A DNA stretch of 30,835 nucleotides from a virus. Within the stretch, counting starts at the first letter, position 1. Each line of letters opens with the position of its first letter. Below the pieces are notes generated by a model, which saw only the letters and a program-made list of their open reading frames with translations, did no database searches and was not told where the DNA came from. Positions 1-7,834 of this stretch are shown here, piece by piece. Made by a program: the position numbers and the translations under genes. The DNA lies in the IMG/VR virus record IMGVR_UViG_3300025141_000484, positions 1-30,835 of that record; one strand, written 5' to 3'.

Positions 1-208
1 GCAGCTTTTTATCTATTTTCTCCTGAATTGTTTTGTCGGTTTCTAAATTATCGCCAAAAAAGCATTTCATGTTTAAATACTCCGACCAAAGTTCCATAAC
101 TTGGTCGTCGAGCCATAAGAAATAAACTATCTTGTCTTCTTGGGCTTCCGGAAGTGGCAAACATCTAAGCCTCGCCTCGTACTCAGGCGAGAATTCCTGC
201 GGCTTCAT
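1..208 (-). CDS. Hypothetical protein, truncated by window edge
   Basis: An open frame of 69 codons runs from an ATG at 208 off the left edge of the window, so only the N-terminal part is visible. It begins MKPQEFSPEYEARLRCLPLP and continues as a soluble, charged, Trp-containing sequence (FLWLDDQVMELW). No known motif is recognised and there is no signal peptide. The ATG overlaps the TGA of the upstream gene in an ATGA arrangement, which points to translational coupling and supports this start. The function is unknown. Confidence 0.6.
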   Translation of the reverse strand, partial: MKPQEFSPEYEARLRCLPLPEAQEDKIVYFLWLDDQVMELWSEYLNMKCFFGDNLETDKTIQEKIDKKL

Positions 209-480
209 TGCCCCACACCCCCAGTAGGCGAGGAGGGGGGGAGTAGGGTAGTAGTAGTATCGGAGCAGGCAATGATCTTTATTTTCCCGTCTTCGACGAG
301 ACGGAAGAAGGCTTTCACACCTATAACTGTGACTGCTCCATCTAGATAATGTATCTCGTAGTTGTCTCTCCAACTTAGAATGTCGCTTTCAAAATCCATT
401 TTGCCCATTCTGATGACACGAGCAATGACTCCGATCTTTCCATTATCTTCAATTAGGGTTCCGGCTTTTAGAATCTTCAT
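205..480 (-). CDS. Small phage protein, possible KIGDLV-type barrel
   Basis: This encodes a 91-residue soluble protein. The N-terminal half reads MKILKAGTLIEDNGKIGVIA, which follows the plan of several other small proteins here: a short strand (K-x-G-T/D-L-I/V), then a G-x-I-x strand, then YEIHYLDG and a closing strand. It is a diverged member at best. The last 18 residues are low complexity (Thr, Pro, Ser, Gly) and probably disordered. It overlaps the end of the upstream protease gene by 32 nt and is coupled to the next gene by ATGA. A GAGG lies almost against the ATG, so initiation probably depends on coupling. No biochemical role can be assigned. Confidence 0.6.
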   Translation of the reverse strand: MKILKAGTLIEDNGKIGVIARVIRMGKMDFESDILSWRDNYEIHYLDGAVTVIGVKAFFRLVEDGKIKIIACSDTTTTLLPPSSPTGGVGQ

Positions 481-1168
481 TCCTCAAAATCCCCAATATA
501 TGTTTTCTTTGCAAATCATAAACACGATTCACAACCACAATAGTTTCAATAAACTCTGGGCCTCCATAAAATGGGTTTAGCTCCAATGTTATTGCGTGAA
601 CGATACCGACGGCTCTTCCAGCTTGATCAAAAACCATTGAACCGCTGGCGCCGAACCAAGCGTTTGATTGCATTATGATGGTGGAATAGCTGGTACTACT
701 CACGAAGCCTTGAATCAGCAAACCATCGTGTTCGCTGGGGTATCCGTGAAAGTGCAGAACTTTGCCGTCCAAGTCTTTGTTTTTATTGTTAACATAGCTT
801 GATGGCTTTGTGTCTCTTAAGGCATTTAGGGGGAGCAGAATGGCCACATCACTATGTAGGTTTGCCCAAAGTACTTTGGCGGGCACCATATTACCATTCT
901 GCTCTGTTACGATAACTCTATCATAACCTTCAACGACGTGTGCAGCAGTAATGATGAAATGCCTACTACCAATTCTAAATAAGTTTCCTGATCCATGGCC
1001 ATCTCTAAACCCATCATCGTAAAGATCTATTCTAACTGAGGAGTCTATGGCTTTAGATATGCCGGTATTATAACTTTGAGACACTTTTGCTATCTCAATA
1101 TCTTTGGTTGTCTCATCTTCGTAATAAAAGACTTGACAAGCAACAAGCATTATAAAAAACCATACCAC
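449..1168 (-). CDS. Trypsin-like serine protease, predicted lipoprotein
   Basis: A 239-residue chymotrypsin-fold serine protease. The catalytic triad is readable: His77 in ITAAHVV, Asp107 in HSDVAIL and Ser175 in WFGASGS. This places it with trypsin-like/HtrA-type proteases, but no PDZ domain follows. The N-terminus MVWFFIMLVAC has a very short hydrophobic stretch ending in a lipobox (LVAC), so Cys11 is probably lipidated and the protease would sit in the cell envelope. The start is GTG at 1168, chosen because AGGAGG lies 8 nt upstream; the next in-frame ATG would destroy the signal peptide. It is divergent from the only plus-strand gene. A secreted protease lipoprotein is unusual cargo for a phage; it might process envelope proteins or receptors. 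The fold is secure, the role is not. Confidence 0.85.
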   Translation of the reverse strand: MVWFFIMLVACQVFYYEDETTKDIEIAKVSQSYNTGISKAIDSSVRIDLYDDGFRDGHGSGNLFRIGSRHFIITAAHVVEGYDRVIVTEQNGNMVPAKVLWANLHSDVAILLPLNALRDTKPSSYVNNKNKDLDGKVLHFHGYPSEHDGLLIQGFVSSTSYSTIIMQSNAWFGASGSMVFDQAGRAVGIVHAITLELNPFYGGPEFIETIVVVNRVYDLQRKHILGILRNEDSKSRNPN

Positions 1169-1247
1169 ATCCAGACCCTCCTAAAGTAACTAGGTGGGGG
1201 CTTATTAAAACGCATTGTGGTTTTCTATTGCTTTCCTAGTTATAGTG

Positions 1248-2192
1248 ATGTCTTTATTAGATTTTAAAACAAAACTAAGCAACGGATTTATCAATTGTCA
1301 TGCTCACATTGATCGAGCAGGAACAATACAATTCACCAATAGAGAATTCATAAAGAAGCACTTGCAAGAAAAATGGAAATTGGTTAATGAAGTTAAACAG
1401 TCGTTGTCTCAACGTTGCTACTATGAGAACATTTTAGCTTCCTGTCTCAAGCAGAAGGAATTCAATACAAATACTATTGTTTCCTTTATAGACTTGGACA
1501 GTACGATTCAAGCCAAGGCTTTACATGGTGCTATCAGAGCCCGGGAAGAACTAAAAGAACAGGGTGTTTCTTTACACATAGGTAACCAAACTGTTGGAGG
1601 GTTCACGCCGGAGAACCTTACCCTATTTGAAGACAATATAGAGAGTTTGGATTTTCTCGGCGGTCTTCCGAAGTCAGATGATGACCCAAAGCGACATCTA
1701 GATATCCTATTCAGAGCAGCACAAGAAACCGGCAAAAAGGTTCATGTCCACGTGGATCAATTGAATACCGATGAGGAGCAGGAAACTGAGTGGCTTGCTC
1801 TCAAGACAATCAAATATGGTCTTCAAGGTCAAGTTGTTGCTGTACATTCTATCTCTCTAGCTTGCCACTCTAAACCCTACAGGGATTATGTTTACGAACT
1901 GTCCAAGGATGCTGGTCTTCAGTTTATCTCCTGCCCTTCAGCATGGATTGATCATCAACGCACAGAACGACTAAGCCCCACTCACAACTCTATGACGCCT
2001 ATTGACGAAATGTTGGAATGGGGCTTAACCGTTGGTATCGGCACCGATAACATTGAAGACATATACAAGCCTTACTGTAACGGTGATATGATGTTCGAGC
2101 TTCGAATGGCCCTTGAGTGTTACAAGATTTATGATGCTGACATCTTGCTTGATCTTGCATACAACAATGGACTAAAGATTCTCAATCTCTGA
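1248..2192 (+). CDS. Cytosine deaminase-like amidohydrolase
   Basis: This is the only plus-strand gene in the window. The 314-residue product has the amidohydrolase metal signature: HxH in NCHAHIDRAGT, His in VHVHVDQL, His in VAVHSISL and the late Asp in VGIGTDNIED. The C-terminal stretch (TPIDEMLEWG, GTDN, then PYCNGDMM) resembles the CodA-type cytosine/isoguanine deaminase branch. The likely reaction is hydrolytic deamination of a free base such as cytosine to uracil, but the substrate is inferred. The start is uncertain: ATG at 1248 puts the HxH near residue 20; a TTG at 1215 would add 11 hydrophobic residues. Neither has a clear ribosome binding site. It converges tail to tail with the next gene, overlapping by 11 nt. 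Confidence 0.8.
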   Translation: MSLLDFKTKLSNGFINCHAHIDRAGTIQFTNREFIKKHLQEKWKLVNEVKQSLSQRCYYENILASCLKQKEFNTNTIVSFIDLDSTIQAKALHGAIRAREELKEQGVSLHIGNQTVGGFTPENLTLFEDNIESLDFLGGLPKSDDDPKRHLDILFRAAQETGKKVHVHVDQLNTDEEQETEWLALKTIKYGLQGQVVAVHSISLACHSKPYRDYVYELSKDAGLQFISCPSAWIDHQRTERLSPTHNSMTPIDEMLEWGLTVGIGTDNIEDIYKPYCNGDMMFELRMALECYKIYDADILLDLAYNNGLKILNL

Positions 2193-2457
2193 GGAGTTGT
2201 ATCTTGTTGCGACCTAGCTTTTCTCTTATTTGATCTGCTGAGCCTACGACGACATAGTTTTGGAACCCTGCCTGTCCGGACATCACCACCTCGGAAAACT
2301 GTACGTTTTGATCAAAATCTAGGTTCATCTTACCTTCTCGGAGGAGATTGTTATATTGGTGATGATCTTTAACCACAGAAATATGAGATGGATTAATTAA
2401 AATCTTACTAAGGTAAAACTCTTCATGAAGACTGCATACTGTTATTAATTCAAGCAC
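2182..2457 (-). CDS. Small conserved phage-type protein
   Basis: A 91-residue protein starting with GTG at 2457, supported by AGGAG 7 nt upstream. It opens LELITVCSLHEEFYLSKILI, has a central NPSHISVV strand, and ends with FSEVVMSG, NYVVVGSADQIREKLG. The pattern (two N-terminal strands, a 'locus of I-S-V-V', a late helix that may close a small domain) resembles small FlbD-like or phage-borne proteins, but I cannot name the family with confidence. The start overlaps the end of the upstream gene by 8 nt, so translation is probably coupled. The 3' end overlaps the convergent amidohydrolase gene by 11 nt. Confidence 0.65.
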   Translation of the reverse strand: MLELITVCSLHEEFYLSKILINPSHISVVKDHHQYNNLLREGKMNLDFDQNVQFSEVVMSGQAGFQNYVVVGSADQIREKLGRNKIQLLRD

Positions 2458-2689
2458 AACTCTTCTCCTTCATATGATAAACAAACCTAGTTGGCAGCGT
2501 CCAGTCGCCATCGTTAAATGTTACTAGACATTGGTGATTAGGTAAGTGTTCTTTAAACAAACCAACCATCGGAACCTTAGTCTTCTTAATAGCAGAGAAA
2601 AAATCTAATTGCATCTCTGCTTTCTTGAACCTATAGACTTCGGATGGTATGTGAACTAAGTCACCCATCTTCAGATTTTTCGTATACAT
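2450..2689 (-). CDS. Small KIGDLV-type protein
   Basis: A 79-residue soluble protein whose N-terminus MYTKNLKMGDLVHIPSEVYR carries the K-x-G-D-L-V motif shared by several genes here. It is followed by a VPMVGLF strand and LVTFNDGDWTLPTRFV, consistent with a small SH3-like beta barrel. The start at 2689 was chosen because AAGGAG lies 6 nt upstream; a longer frame from 2770 would overlap the upstream coiled-coil gene by 110 nt and lacks such a site. It overlaps that gene by 29 nt. The function is unknown; small barrels of this type may bind proteins or nucleic acids. Confidence 0.7.
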   Translation of the reverse strand: MYTKNLKMGDLVHIPSEVYRFKKAEMQLDFFSAIKKTKVPMVGLFKEHLPNHQCLVTFNDGDWTLPTRFVYHMKEKSCA

Positions 2690-2963
2690 CTGTCTCTCCT
2701 TGTTTTTGCTGTTCAAGTAGTCCATAATATCCTTGTAAGATAGAGGAACAATCTTCGAGTGTTTGATCATATCTAGATAGCTCCTTTCTTGTTAAATCGA
2801 CTTGTCTAATGACTGTGCTTATTGACTCTTCGTCAAAACCTTCTCTGGCTCTATGTAGTTTACCAATTTGGTTGTGAAGTTTAAGCTCAGCTTGTTCGAT
2901 AAGCCTCTGCACTTCTTCGATGAGGTTTTCCACCTCAACGGCGTAATTAATTCTGACTCTCAT
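2661..2963 (-). CDS. Coiled-coil hypothetical protein
   Basis: A 100-residue charged protein that is mostly helix. Regular hydrophobic spacing in VENLIEEVQRLIEQAELKLH and again in VDLTRKELSRYDQTLEDCSS suggests two coiled-coil segments, possibly an antiparallel hairpin. The C-terminal 15 residues are Gln/Glu/Lys-rich and probably disordered. There is no signal peptide, membrane segment or catalytic motif. It lies between a holin-like gene and a small KIGDLV gene in the same direction, with a 17 nt gap upstream holding an AAGGAGG-like site. The function is unknown. Confidence 0.65.
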   Translation of the reverse strand: MRVRINYAVEVENLIEEVQRLIEQAELKLHNQIGKLHRAREGFDEESISTVIRQVDLTRKELSRYDQTLEDCSSILQGYYGLLEQQKQGETDVYEKSEDG

Positions 2964-2980
2964 GAAACCTCCTTATAGTG

Positions 2981-3244
2981 TTAAGAGAGAAAGCCTTGAT
3001 AAAATGTTGTCGTCAAGAGACCAACAATGGTGGTCATAATGACCCACATAATTTTTGATGTAGAGTCTTTCCACTGCTCCAAGGCTTTTATTCGAGCGTA
3101 GAGACCCTGTTCTGGATCGTAAACAGCCTTTTTGATCTGCTTAACATCATCCACCATTTCTTCTTGCTTCTCAGCCATTCTTTCGAGATTCATTTTCATC
3201 TCTAATATGGCCGTTGTTAAATTTTGTAATTGTTCATCAGTCAT
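2981..3244 (-). CDS. Coiled coil plus C-terminal TM protein, holin-like
   Basis: An 87-residue protein with a helical, charged N-terminal two thirds (MKMNLERMAEKQEEMVDDVK) and a single C-terminal membrane segment around residues 64-84 (IMWVIMTTIVGLLTTTFYQG). This plan, an amphipathic coiled coil followed by one TM helix, is that of XhlA/hemolysin-type phage membrane proteins that help holins, and of several unnamed phage proteins with a conserved Y-x-R-I-x-x-L-E-x-W segment (here YARIKALEQW). A role in lysis is possible, since the endolysin gene is about 3 kb upstream in the same direction, but it is not adjacent. Confident on topology, weak on function. Confidence 0.65.
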   Translation of the reverse strand: MTDEQLQNLTTAILEMKMNLERMAEKQEEMVDDVKQIKKAVYDPEQGLYARIKALEQWKDSTSKIMWVIMTTIVGLLTTTFYQGFLS

Positions 3245-3259
3245 AGCAAAGTAATTAGT

Positions 3260-4828
3260 CTAATGTTTTACTATGGCATAGTTCGTGGTGATCAAAGTCG
3301 AAGCCACTGAGACAGCGTTTTCAATCGCAGAAATTGTAACCTTAACAGGATCAATTACACCACAAGAAAAAAGATCTTCAGTCTTTCGAGTCATGAAATT
3401 ATACCCATGGCCGGCTGCTGATGAAGATACGTGTTGATAAATTATATCAGGCGACTCTCCTGCGTTTAAACACATTTGGTTCAGTGGGGCTCGGCACGAT
3501 TCGAGTACAATGTTAATGCCAAGCTGTTGTTCGTTAGCGCCGGTTAGTAGTTTAGATTCGCTAAGCTTTGCTAGTGTGGCTCCGCCACCAACAATCATTC
3601 CCATCTCTTGTCCAGACTTTACTGCTGCCAGTGCGTCTTCGACTCGGTGCTTCTTCTCAATCATCTCGATCTGAGATGCCGCACCAACTCGTATGACAGC
3701 AACGCCAGATGCAAGCCTAGTAATGCGCTCTTGTAGACGTTCGCACTCTTTGAGAGAATCCGTCTGTGTGATCTCTGTCTTGATCGCCTCGATTCTTTCG
3801 TCCGTTTCATCATAATCTCCTTTGCCTCCAACTATGGTAGTCCATCCCTTATCCACAGATATCGATTTAGACTGTCCAAAGTGCCCTAATTTAACATCTT
3901 TTAGCTGTAAACCATCTTCCCTAGTCAATAGGGTAGCCCCAATAGACAAGCACAAATCTTTTAGTATATTACGACGTTCTTCACCATATCTGGGTGCTTT
4001 TACAGCGGCTACCTTCATGGTTCCTCGGACTGAGTTCATTATGAGGGCAGCGAGAGCTTGTCCTTCTATCTCGGAGGCCACGATTAATAATGGTCGGGAC
4101 TCTCTCGCTGCTAACTCTAATGTTGGATAAATCTGCTCGACATGTTCAACCTTCTGATCCGTGACCAGAATCAGAGGTTCGTCATATTCCACACAACCTG
4201 TACGTTCATTTGTAATGAAAGCAGTTGCAGCATAGCCTGAATCAAATCTGAAGCCTTCAATCAGATCCAACGAGGTCTTCATTGATCTTGCTTCTTCGAT
4301 GATCACAGAGCCATCCTTGCCTGCTGAGTCTACAGCGGTGGCTACCAGATCTCCAATTGTTTCATCATTGTTCGCAGATATAGTTGCGATGTTCATGATG
4401 TCTTCTTTGGAGCGAATAGGTGTTGCTTGTTCTTTAAGCTTACCAACGATAAACTCACATGCTACATCCATCCCTCTCTTGAGTTCAATGGGAGACACGC
4501 CGGTCGCAATGTACTTTTGTGCTCCTTTGATCATTGCTCGTGCTAGAACGGTTGTTGTGGTTGTTCCATCACCAGCGGTGTTTGCGGATTGTTCTGCTGC
4601 TTGCTTGACGATCTGTGCTCCGACGTTTTGGATTGGATCATCAAGTTCGATGAACTTTGCTATTGTTACTCCGTCTTTCGTAATAACCGGAAGGTTCTCT
4701 TCCTTGTGATAGAGGATAACATTCCTCCCTTTTGGTCCAAGGGTTGATCCGACATTGTCAGCGAGTATATCAACTCCCTCAATTATTTTTTGGCTTAGCT
4801 CGTAGCCGTTCACATAGTGTTTGCTCAT
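3260..4828 (-). CDS. groEL: Chaperonin GroEL (phage-encoded)
   Basis: A 522-residue group I chaperonin. Key elements are present: VITKDGVTIAK with the Asp52 equivalent, AGDGTTTTTVLARA with Asp87, the apical segment EGFRFDSGYAATAFIT, PLLIVASEIEGQALA, VAAVKAPRYGEERR, and the ATPase aspartate in HRVEDALAAVKSG just before VGGGATL. It should form an ATP-driven folding ring in the cytoplasm. The C-terminus stops at NYAIVKH, so the flexible Gly-Gly-Met tail of bacterial GroEL is missing. ATG at 4828 was chosen because GGAGG lies 4 nt upstream; an in-frame ATG at 4849 lies closer to the promoter and lacks one. Its own near-consensus promoter sits at 4858-4886. A GroES-like gene lies 26 kb away, not next to it. 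Confidence 0.97.
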   Translation of the reverse strand: MSKHYVNGYELSQKIIEGVDILADNVGSTLGPKGRNVILYHKEENLPVITKDGVTIAKFIELDDPIQNVGAQIVKQAAEQSANTAGDGTTTTTVLARAMIKGAQKYIATGVSPIELKRGMDVACEFIVGKLKEQATPIRSKEDIMNIATISANNDETIGDLVATAVDSAGKDGSVIIEEARSMKTSLDLIEGFRFDSGYAATAFITNERTGCVEYDEPLILVTDQKVEHVEQIYPTLELAARESRPLLIVASEIEGQALAALIMNSVRGTMKVAAVKAPRYGEERRNILKDLCLSIGATLLTREDGLQLKDVKLGHFGQSKSISVDKGWTTIVGGKGDYDETDERIEAIKTEITQTDSLKECERLQERITRLASGVAVIRVGAASQIEMIEKKHRVEDALAAVKSGQEMGMIVGGGATLAKLSESKLLTGANEQQLGINIVLESCRAPLNQMCLNAGESPDIIYQHVSSSAAGHGYNFMTRKTEDLFSCGVIDPVKVTISAIENAVSVASTLITTNYAIVKH

Positions 4829-4857
4829 TTGGCCTCCATGGTTTAACACTTATTTAT

Positions 4858-4886
4858 ATTATAACTTGTTCTTAACTGTTTGTCAA
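4858..4886 (-). promoter_or_regulatory. Sigma70-type promoter of groEL
   Basis: Reading the minus strand, TTGACA (4886-4881) is followed by a 17 nt spacer and TATAAT (4863-4858). Both hexamers match the sigma70 consensus exactly. The TGA stop of the upstream 475-residue gene lies inside the -35 box (4885-4883). Transcription should start near 4851, about 23 nt before the groEL ATG, leaving room for the GGAGG site. This makes groEL separately transcribed from the gene before it. Confidence 0.9.
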
Positions 4887-6310
4887 GTATTATTTTTTAA
4901 AACTTCTAAAATTAGTTTATCCAATTGTCCTAGCTTATTTTCATTCGTAGGGGCAGGTTGCCTTACTTCACCGGGCGCTGAAATTATATCGGACAGTGCT
5001 TTGAAATAGCCTTCGCTAGCCTCTAACTCATCTAAGACTTTGATTCCGATTGATACATCACCCTCAGCAATATAAACTCTGGATTCTTCTTCAGCTTGGC
5101 TCATTGAATCGTAAAACTTTTGCATCTGAGAGAAGGCATCCTGTATGTTTTTATTGGTCTGTTGTATAGACTTGCCAATCATCTCTCTAAAAGTCTGAGT
5201 GTATACTTCTGCTATGTAAAGAGGTATGGGAACAACATCCTTTAAGATTGAATCGAACACCAGCGTTTTTCCATTTGGCGTCGTGGGAACAGCCTTGCCA
5301 CTAACTTTGAAACTTCCATCAGCAGAGGAGATAACATCAAATACATATATGTCCAATCCAATGATCCTATCTGGATCACTGGCGCCTCGGCTCTTTTTGC
5401 CTCGTTGTTCTTCACCTTGCTTTTTAAGTGCCACAATGTATGTTGTGGTCGATGGGACATCAAAACCAGAGATGGCTTGTGTGATATCGCTACCTGTCTT
5501 ATAGTACTTTGAACTTCCCAAGTTACCTGCTTTATCTGTGAAGTCTGTGGCTCCCATTTGTCCGGAATCAGAATTGGGATCTTTACCCTTCACCTCACCA
5601 CCAGCCAGATAAGCCAAAAAGTATTCAAACAGGTATGCTCCGGCACCAGCATCGACATCCTTTGCAATGAAGGACAGCAGATCCAATAGCATGATTTCCG
5701 AAAGAACCACCGATGGTGATCTTGTTCTTATTTTGGCGCCGGTTTGTGCTGCGGCGAAATACTTCTTTGAAATCTCACTAATCTTCTCAATTCTGTCAGA
5801 AATGTTTTTATTTGTAGAACTCATCACTCTGTTTAGAACTGCCAACTGGTCTCTTGAGTAGATACCTCTTGATGCTCCTTGGGGCGATCCAATTCTAGGT
5901 GAGCTAACAGTAGTTTGCCTCGCTGCTGTGGCGGCGATTGCGTCTTTCTTGACCTGAAGTGTATCAATCGCTTGTTGTCTTAGTTGCCTCGAAGTGGCAT
6001 CTCGTCGACTTGCTAAGCCTTTGACTAATGCTATAAGCTTTCTCTCTATGTCTGTGTTGATAAGCTCTGGGTTGTCTCTTAAAAACTCAAAGTCATCATC
6101 TTTTAATTTACCTTTAGGCTCTTTTATCCTAGCCAGCTTATTGAATATTGCTGTCTTTGATTGTTTTCCTTCCACGTCGATATCATCAACAGGGACAAGG
6201 TTTCCTTCGTCGTTTACTTTTGCCAGATTGATGTCGTCTGCATTAGCTACCACCACCACTTCGCTCAACACCTGCTTGATCAGTTCATCTAATTCATCTA
6301 ATTTAGCCAT
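4883..6310 (-). CDS. Probable virion-internal protein, 475 aa
   Basis: A 475-residue protein with a short amphipathic motif at both ends: LDELDELIKQVLSE at the N-terminus and LGQLDKLILEVLKN at the C-terminus. Such short leucine-rich termini resemble capsid-targeting sequences of internal proteins of T4-like phages, and V-L-S-E fits an L-x-E processing site. The centre (about residues 205-280) has helical FIAKDVDAGAGAYLFEYFLA, then GGEVKG, GATDFTD and GSSKYYK, spaced like a D...x-K nuclease core, but this is only suggestive. A later helical segment (residues 375-430) is Gln/Ser/Glu-rich. The start overlaps the end of the endolysin gene by 8 nt. No family is recognised with certainty. Confidence 0.75.
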   Translation of the reverse strand: MAKLDELDELIKQVLSEVVVVANADDINLAKVNDEGNLVPVDDIDVEGKQSKTAIFNKLARIKEPKGKLKDDDFEFLRDNPELINTDIERKLIALVKGLASRRDATSRQLRQQAIDTLQVKKDAIAATAARQTTVSSPRIGSPQGASRGIYSRDQLAVLNRVMSSTNKNISDRIEKISEISKKYFAAAQTGAKIRTRSPSVVLSEIMLLDLLSFIAKDVDAGAGAYLFEYFLAYLAGGEVKGKDPNSDSGQMGATDFTDKAGNLGSSKYYKTGSDITQAISGFDVPSTTTYIVALKKQGEEQRGKKSRGASDPDRIIGLDIYVFDVISSADGSFKVSGKAVPTTPNGKTLVFDSILKDVVPIPLYIAEVYTQTFREMIGKSIQQTNKNIQDAFSQMQKFYDSMSQAEEESRVYIAEGDVSIGIKVLDELEASEGYFKALSDIISAPGEVRQPAPTNENKLGQLDKLILEVLKNNT

Positions 6311-7181
6311 TCTTTATTTCCTCAATAAGTTGCGCTATGTCTAGCCCAGCACAATCGATCTTAGTCTTTTTAAGATGATAATGAGAGATAAATCCCTTAT
6401 ATGTGCCTCTGACTGCTGTACTATAAGTAGTTGTTGAATCAGGTGTTTTCAAAGGAATGTCTGCTGCTTTATGGACTGCTTCCATAAGTGCTTTCAAAGC
6501 TTGAAGCTGAACATCATAAAATCCCAAGAACGGTTTGAGCGTTGAGCCATGAACTTTTGCGTTATCCCAAATAGGTCTTTCACCAAATCCGTTCTTGACA
6601 TACCAAGCTTGATGCTTTGGATAGTAAGCATTTGCAATCTCTACACCAACAGATGCTGCATTCCATTTAGATGATCCTGCGTGGTACGCTATGTGATTCA
6701 TATCGAGCAACTGGTAGATGGATCCGTCGTTATCGATAAGAAAGTGGACTGCTAGCCCACGGTTTTCCAAGACTCTCCAAGTAGACTTCGAGTTGAGACA
6801 AACGTCCCAATGACATACGAAGTTCTTAATATCTCGCTTCTCAACTACCTTCTTGTAGCCTTTAGTGGATTTCATTCCACCAAACATAAAGGGAAGATAT
6901 ACTCTGTCCCACTTGATATCAAAGTAGTCACTATTATATATGATACTTGTGTTATCGTGACCCGGTATATTATCCTTTCTATACTCCAAGGTTGACTGCC
7001 GGTCGGTCCACACCCTTCGGTAAGTTCCCGGACCGCACAGCCCATCTGCTTTCAGGCCTGATTCTTTTTGATATGCTTTGATTGCCTTCGTCAGTTCCTC
7101 GTCAAAGTCAGAACACCCGAACCACGAAGGTCTCCAGCCGAGCTTCGCTGCCGAAGCTTCATTGTAAAATTCTGCATCCAT
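6303..7181 (-). CDS. Endolysin: N-acetylmuramoyl-L-alanine amidase with PG-binding domain
   Basis: A 292-residue modular endolysin. Residues 1-55 form a peptidoglycan-binding domain (LTKAIKAYQKESGLKADGLC, then GPGTYRRVW). From about residue 115 comes an amidase_2 (T7 lysozyme type) domain that cleaves the MurNAc-L-Ala bond: zinc ligands His in NFVCHWDV, His in FISHYHLKK and Cys in KIDCAGLD, plus the AYHAGSSKWNAASVGVEIAN core. There is no signal peptide, so it needs a holin to reach the wall. Its ATG overlaps the clpP stop as TAATG, with GAGG inside the end of clpP. The PG-binding domain at the N-terminus is the arrangement seen in several phages of Gram-negative hosts. Confidence 0.93.
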   Translation of the reverse strand: MDAEFYNEASAAKLGWRPSWFGCSDFDEELTKAIKAYQKESGLKADGLCGPGTYRRVWTDRQSTLEYRKDNIPGHDNTSIIYNSDYFDIKWDRVYLPFMFGGMKSTKGYKKVVEKRDIKNFVCHWDVCLNSKSTWRVLENRGLAVHFLIDNDGSIYQLLDMNHIAYHAGSSKWNAASVGVEIANAYYPKHQAWYVKNGFGERPIWDNAKVHGSTLKPFLGFYDVQLQALKALMEAVHKAADIPLKTPDSTTTYSTAVRGTYKGFISHYHLKKTKIDCAGLDIAQLIEEIKNG

Positions 7182-7834
7182 TATATTACCTCGTCTGCTA
7201 AACCGTATTCAACAGCTTCCTCCGCTGTTAGGTATACGTTAACCTTTTGATCAAGCATCTTTCTGATTTGCCTCTTGGTCAGGTTGGTCTCGTGGGCCAA
7301 TGCTGACACGTACATGTCTTGAAGATGTTGGATTTCTTCCAGTTCGTTCTCGAGATTATGAATGGTCCCCAAGTTACCAGCAGAAACTGAATGGATCATG
7401 ACTCGACAATTACGGAAAATTTTCCGGCGTCCTTTTGTGCCTGAAGCTAGCAGGAGCGTGCCTGCTGACATGATCTTACCCATACCGATGGTTTCAATAT
7501 CGCAATCTTGCTTTACAAATCTCATTATATCATGCACAGCAAACATATCATCTGCTGATCCTCCATAAGTTGATATGTAAAACTTGATAGAATTGTCGGC
7601 ACCTTCATCATCTTTTTTATGACCATGCAGCATGAGCAAGCCAGCAACCATATCACCTGATCTTTCTTCGGTGACGTCTCCATATAACATCATCGTTCTC
7701 ATATCTTTTCCCTCAGCACCAGCTAGCATCTCCAACACTTGGACGGTTGCTTCTGTTTCAGCGAGGGCATCGCTTGCTTCTGCTTCTTCGATGGGTATCG
7801 GTTCTGCTTTTTTCTTATCTAATATTGTAAACAT
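7181..7834 (-). CDS. clpP: ClpP-like serine protease
   Basis: A 217-residue member of the S14/ClpP family. The catalytic triad is Ser123 in GKIMSAGTLLLASG, His148 in CRVMIHSV and Asp195 in RKMLDQKV; the oligomerisation-type STYGGSADD loop and AEEAVEYGLADEVI end are also present. It would form a proteolytic barrel that needs a AAA+ unfoldase (ClpX/ClpA), probably from the host because none is seen here. The first 45 residues are acidic and unlike the usual short propeptide. A clpS gene lies at 18.3 kb, suggesting a Clp role; but ClpP-fold proteases also serve as prohead proteases in some phages, and a scaffold-like gene is close by. AAGGAGG precedes the ATG. Confidence 0.93.
   Translation of the reverse strand: MFTILDKKKAEPIPIEEAEASDALAETEATVQVLEMLAGAEGKDMRTMMLYGDVTEERSGDMVAGLLMLHGHKKDDEGADNSIKFYISTYGGSADDMFAVHDIMRFVKQDCDIETIGMGKIMSAGTLLLASGTKGRRKIFRNCRVMIHSVSAGNLGTIHNLENELEEIQHLQDMYVSALAHETNLTKRQIRKMLDQKVNVYLTAEEAVEYGLADEVI

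Noticed and set aside
1133-1156. TTGACA followed by TATAAA on the plus strand before the amidohydrolase gene
   Set aside because: The spacer is only 12 nt and the pair lies inside the protease coding region, so it is not a credible promoter.
2690-2770. Longer N-terminus for the small KIGDLV gene ending at 2450
   Set aside because: It would overlap the upstream coiled-coil gene by 110 nt, whereas ATG 2689 has AAGGAG at the right distance.
4299-4709. Long plus-strand open frame opposite groEL
   Set aside because: It lies entirely antisense to conserved GroEL coding sequence, has no ribosome site, and its composition is that of a reverse-frame shadow.
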